From contig NVUX02000081.1 in the NCBI GenBank assembly GCA_002402045.2, positions 1 to 41,376 on the forward strand: a stretch of DNA of 41,376 bases, read 5' to 3'. The translations under genes were made by a program, and so were the position numbers. A model generated the notes under the pieces. That model was not told the DNA's origin, made no database searches, and was given only the letters and a program-made list of their open reading frames with translations. The stretch is from Paracoccaceae bacterium (GTDB taxonomy: Bacteria; Pseudomonadota; Alphaproteobacteria; Rhodobacterales; Rhodobacteraceae). This document shows, one piece after another, positions 39,953 to 41,376 of this stretch. Position 1 is the stretch's first letter. Each line of letters starts with the position of its first letter.

Positions 39953-41143
39953 CTATGATGCAATCAGCATCCGTGCTTCTGAAACACAATCCAGAATGAA
40001 GCTGATGGTTTCGTCCAAATCCTCAGGGCTCATGCCAACGGGCAAGCGGATATCACAGGCGCGCTTTAGCATAGCGCGCGTGATGGGCAGCTCAGGCACA
40101 TTGCCAATAAACTTCCAGTTCCAAAACACCCGCGCATTGTCACCCTGCATACCAAAAATGCTTATTGGGTTGCCCCGCGCAGTGGAAATTTCCATAACAC
40201 GCTTGGCTTGGGCGTCATCAAAGCCGACAAGGTTAAACTGTAATGAGTCTGGCGCGCGGCGCTCACGCGGATCAGCGGGCGGCACCGAGATTAGCGGCGA
40301 GGCATTTAGCTTTGCTGCCACGTAATTGTAATTTTTCAGGCCTTTGGCAACCCGCTCGTCGATCAACGGAATTTGCGGGCGGATGACCGCCGCTGAAAGA
40401 TTATTCATCCGAAGGTTAAACAGTGGAAACAGGTTTTGATACTTCTCGAACGGCACTTCACTGTAGCCGTGCTTGGACCAGTTATGCTCATAAGCGCCCG
40501 ACATAAACACCGCCTTGGCAATAATATCAGGGTCATCAGTCAGCAAAATGCCGCCCTCGCCACCGTTTACCATCTTGTAGCTTTGAAAGCTAAAACAGCC
40601 CACAGCCCCGAGGGTGCCAACCTTGCGATTATTCCACAATGTCCCGAGCGAATGGGCTGCGTCTTCGATCAGCGGCACGCCGCGCTCATCACATAGCACC
40701 TTTATCGCATCCATATCAGACGTATGCCCGCGCATATGCGAGATCACCACCGCACTGACATTTTCGTTTAGCTTGGCCTCAAAATCGGCCATATCAATCC
40801 TCAGGTTGGCGCCAACTTCCACCAGCACAGGCAGCGCACCAGCATGCACGACAGCCGAGGGCACGGCCGCAAATGTCCATGCCGGAATAAGGACTTGGTC
40901 GCCCGGTTTCACCCCAACGCAAAGCATAGAGAGATAGATCGCCGACGAAGCAGAATTAACCGCCAATGCGTATTTGCTGCCCATATAGCTGGCAAATTCT
41001 TTTTCCAACAACGTAACTTGCGAAGGGTTATCCGCCTTGGCGGTATAGCGAAACAGATCTCCCGTTTCCATCAACCCATCAATCACCTCACGGGCAGCTT
41101 CAGGAATAGGCTCTGCATCATAAACGCTACGCTTGCTCGACAT
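39953..41143 (-). CDS. DegT/DnrJ/EryC1/StrS-type PLP aminotransferase, copy 2
   Basis: 396 residues. The PLP lysine is Lys190 in SFQSYKMVNGGEGG (185-198), with Asp161 in LIEDAAHSLGT and VNSASSAIY (62-70) at the phosphate site. It shares with copy 1 the LFRYT/LFRYA start, the SHMRGHTSDMD block (135-145) and the overall length, so the two are paralogs of one unusual subgroup. The C-terminal part differs, with NWKFIGNVPELPITRAML (about 345-362) replacing the copy 1 sequence. The upstream leader (41144-41240) is AT-rich with no clear promoter. An IS3-type element begins about 110 bases upstream. Substrate unknown. Confidence 0.9.
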   Translation of the reverse strand: MSSKRSVYDAEPIPEAAREVIDGLMETGDLFRYTAKADNPSQVTLLEKEFASYMGSKYALAVNSASSAIYLSMLCVGVKPGDQVLIPAWTFAAVPSAVVHAGALPVLVEVGANLRIDMADFEAKLNENVSAVVISHMRGHTSDMDAIKVLCDERGVPLIEDAAHSLGTLWNNRKVGTLGAVGCFSFQSYKMVNGGEGGILLTDDPDIIAKAVFMSGAYEHNWSKHGYSEVPFEKYQNLFPLFNLRMNNLSAAVIRPQIPLIDERVAKGLKNYNYVAAKLNASPLISVPPADPRERRAPDSLQFNLVGFDDAQAKRVMEISTARGNPISIFGMQGDNARVFWNWKFIGNVPELPITRAMLKRACDIRLPVGMSPEDLDETISFILDCVSEARMLIAS

Positions 41144-41248
41144 GTCATTCTCTTTTTTTAAATATTATCTTTAAAAAATCTATACACTTCAATGTTGATT
41201 CGAAAAAGAAATATTTTTTGCGACCAGCAAAAAAGCGCCCGAAGACCG

Positions 41249-41376
41249 TGAAGTGGTCTGGCAAATACGGACAGTGTGCTAAGATGTATCCACCACGAAC
41301 GAATGGATATTCAAATGACGAAGAGACGGAATTTTCCAGACAAGTTTAAAGCAGCAGTGGCGCTTGAGGCGCTGCG
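41249..41376 (+). mobile_element. IS3-family-like insertion sequence, left end (runs off the window)
   Basis: A probable terminal inverted-repeat region begins with TGAAGTGGTCTGGCAAATAC at 41249 and is followed by a short leader and the orfA start. The exact border and IS group cannot be fixed without the right end. Confidence 0.5.
41315..41376 (+). CDS. IS3-family transposase OrfA, N-terminal fragment
   Basis: The 20 visible codons read MTKRRNFPDKFKAAVALEAL, the standard opening of IS3-group OrfA helix-turn-helix proteins (typical form 'MTKRRxxxxEFKAxVALEAL'). The reading frame is open to the window edge. Completeness and the OrfB partner cannot be judged. Confidence 0.8.
   Translation, partial: MTKRRNFPDKFKAAVALEAL

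Noticed and set aside
1-41376. tRNA/rRNA genes, CRISPR arrays, prophage or toxin-antitoxin modules
   Set aside because: Looked for across the window; no cloverleaf-like segments, regularly spaced repeats, phage structural genes or recognisable toxin-antitoxin pairs were seen.

Overview
The window looks like chromosomal DNA of a marine alphaproteobacterium of the Rhodobacterales (roseobacter group). The evidence is the gene content: a zeta-type ATPase inhibitor next to purC, a membrane gene coupled to mfd that relatives carry under the name 'component of SufBCD complex', a split homocysteine methyltransferase / corrinoid protein pair, FnrL-type boxes, and moderately high GC with strong GC third-position bias. 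The genus cannot be fixed from the sequence alone. Each edge of the window is cut inside an insertion sequence: an IS5-type transposase start on the left and an IS3-type orfA start on the right.

Layout. 1-120: end of an IS5-like element. 121-421: gene-free tract of short hairpins, including a structured element that recurs in inverted orientation at 39854-39934. 475-2169: rpsB-tsf translation operon (minus). 2429-6394: tightly overlapping plus-strand run of a lysophospholipid acyltransferase-like protein, pseudouridine kinase, pseudouridine-5'-phosphate glycosidase, a DUF502 membrane protein and a LysE/ArgO exporter. 6395-6700: a probable small RNA with its own promoter and terminator, followed by a Pho-box-like site in front of an ArsC-type arsenate reductase. 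7167-9713: XRE-cupin regulator divergent from a DsbA/FrnE-like oxidoreductase and a Bcr/CflA-type efflux pump. 9710-13695: mfd and its coupled membrane gene. 13830-19716: hemB, a SYLF lipoprotein, a GNAT-like protein, a 3-hydroxyisobutyrate-dehydrogenase-type enzyme and a penicillin-acylase-family hydrolase.

19968-25362 carries purine genes (purB; purC-purS-DUF3592-purQ). Between them lies a minus-strand block of a tandem universal stress protein, a tiny membrane protein and the zeta ATPase inhibitor, with two perfect FNR boxes. 25426-26385 is MsrP (periplasmic methionine sulfoxide reductase catalytic subunit, no msrQ in the window). 26502-29587 is a DctB/DctD-like two-component pair whose response regulator has lost the GAFTGA loop needed to engage sigma-54. 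Two genes of unknown function follow: a multipass membrane protein and a small lipoprotein.

31346-34143 (minus) is a sulfur/one-carbon block: sufE, a homocysteine S-methyltransferase domain protein, a corrinoid-binding protein and a DUF1638 protein. The middle two probably form part of a split, cobalamin-dependent methionine synthase. 34852-36635 holds a short cobK and rnd. 36688-41143 contains two related DegT-type PLP aminotransferases flanking a LysR regulator and a secreted protein with an NADase-type glycan-binding-like C-terminal domain.

The most interesting items are the GAFTGA-less DctD, the small RNA / Pho box / arsC arrangement, the FNR-box mini-regulon, the DUF1638-corrinoid-methyltransferase set, the covarying intergenic element, and the twin DegT cluster.
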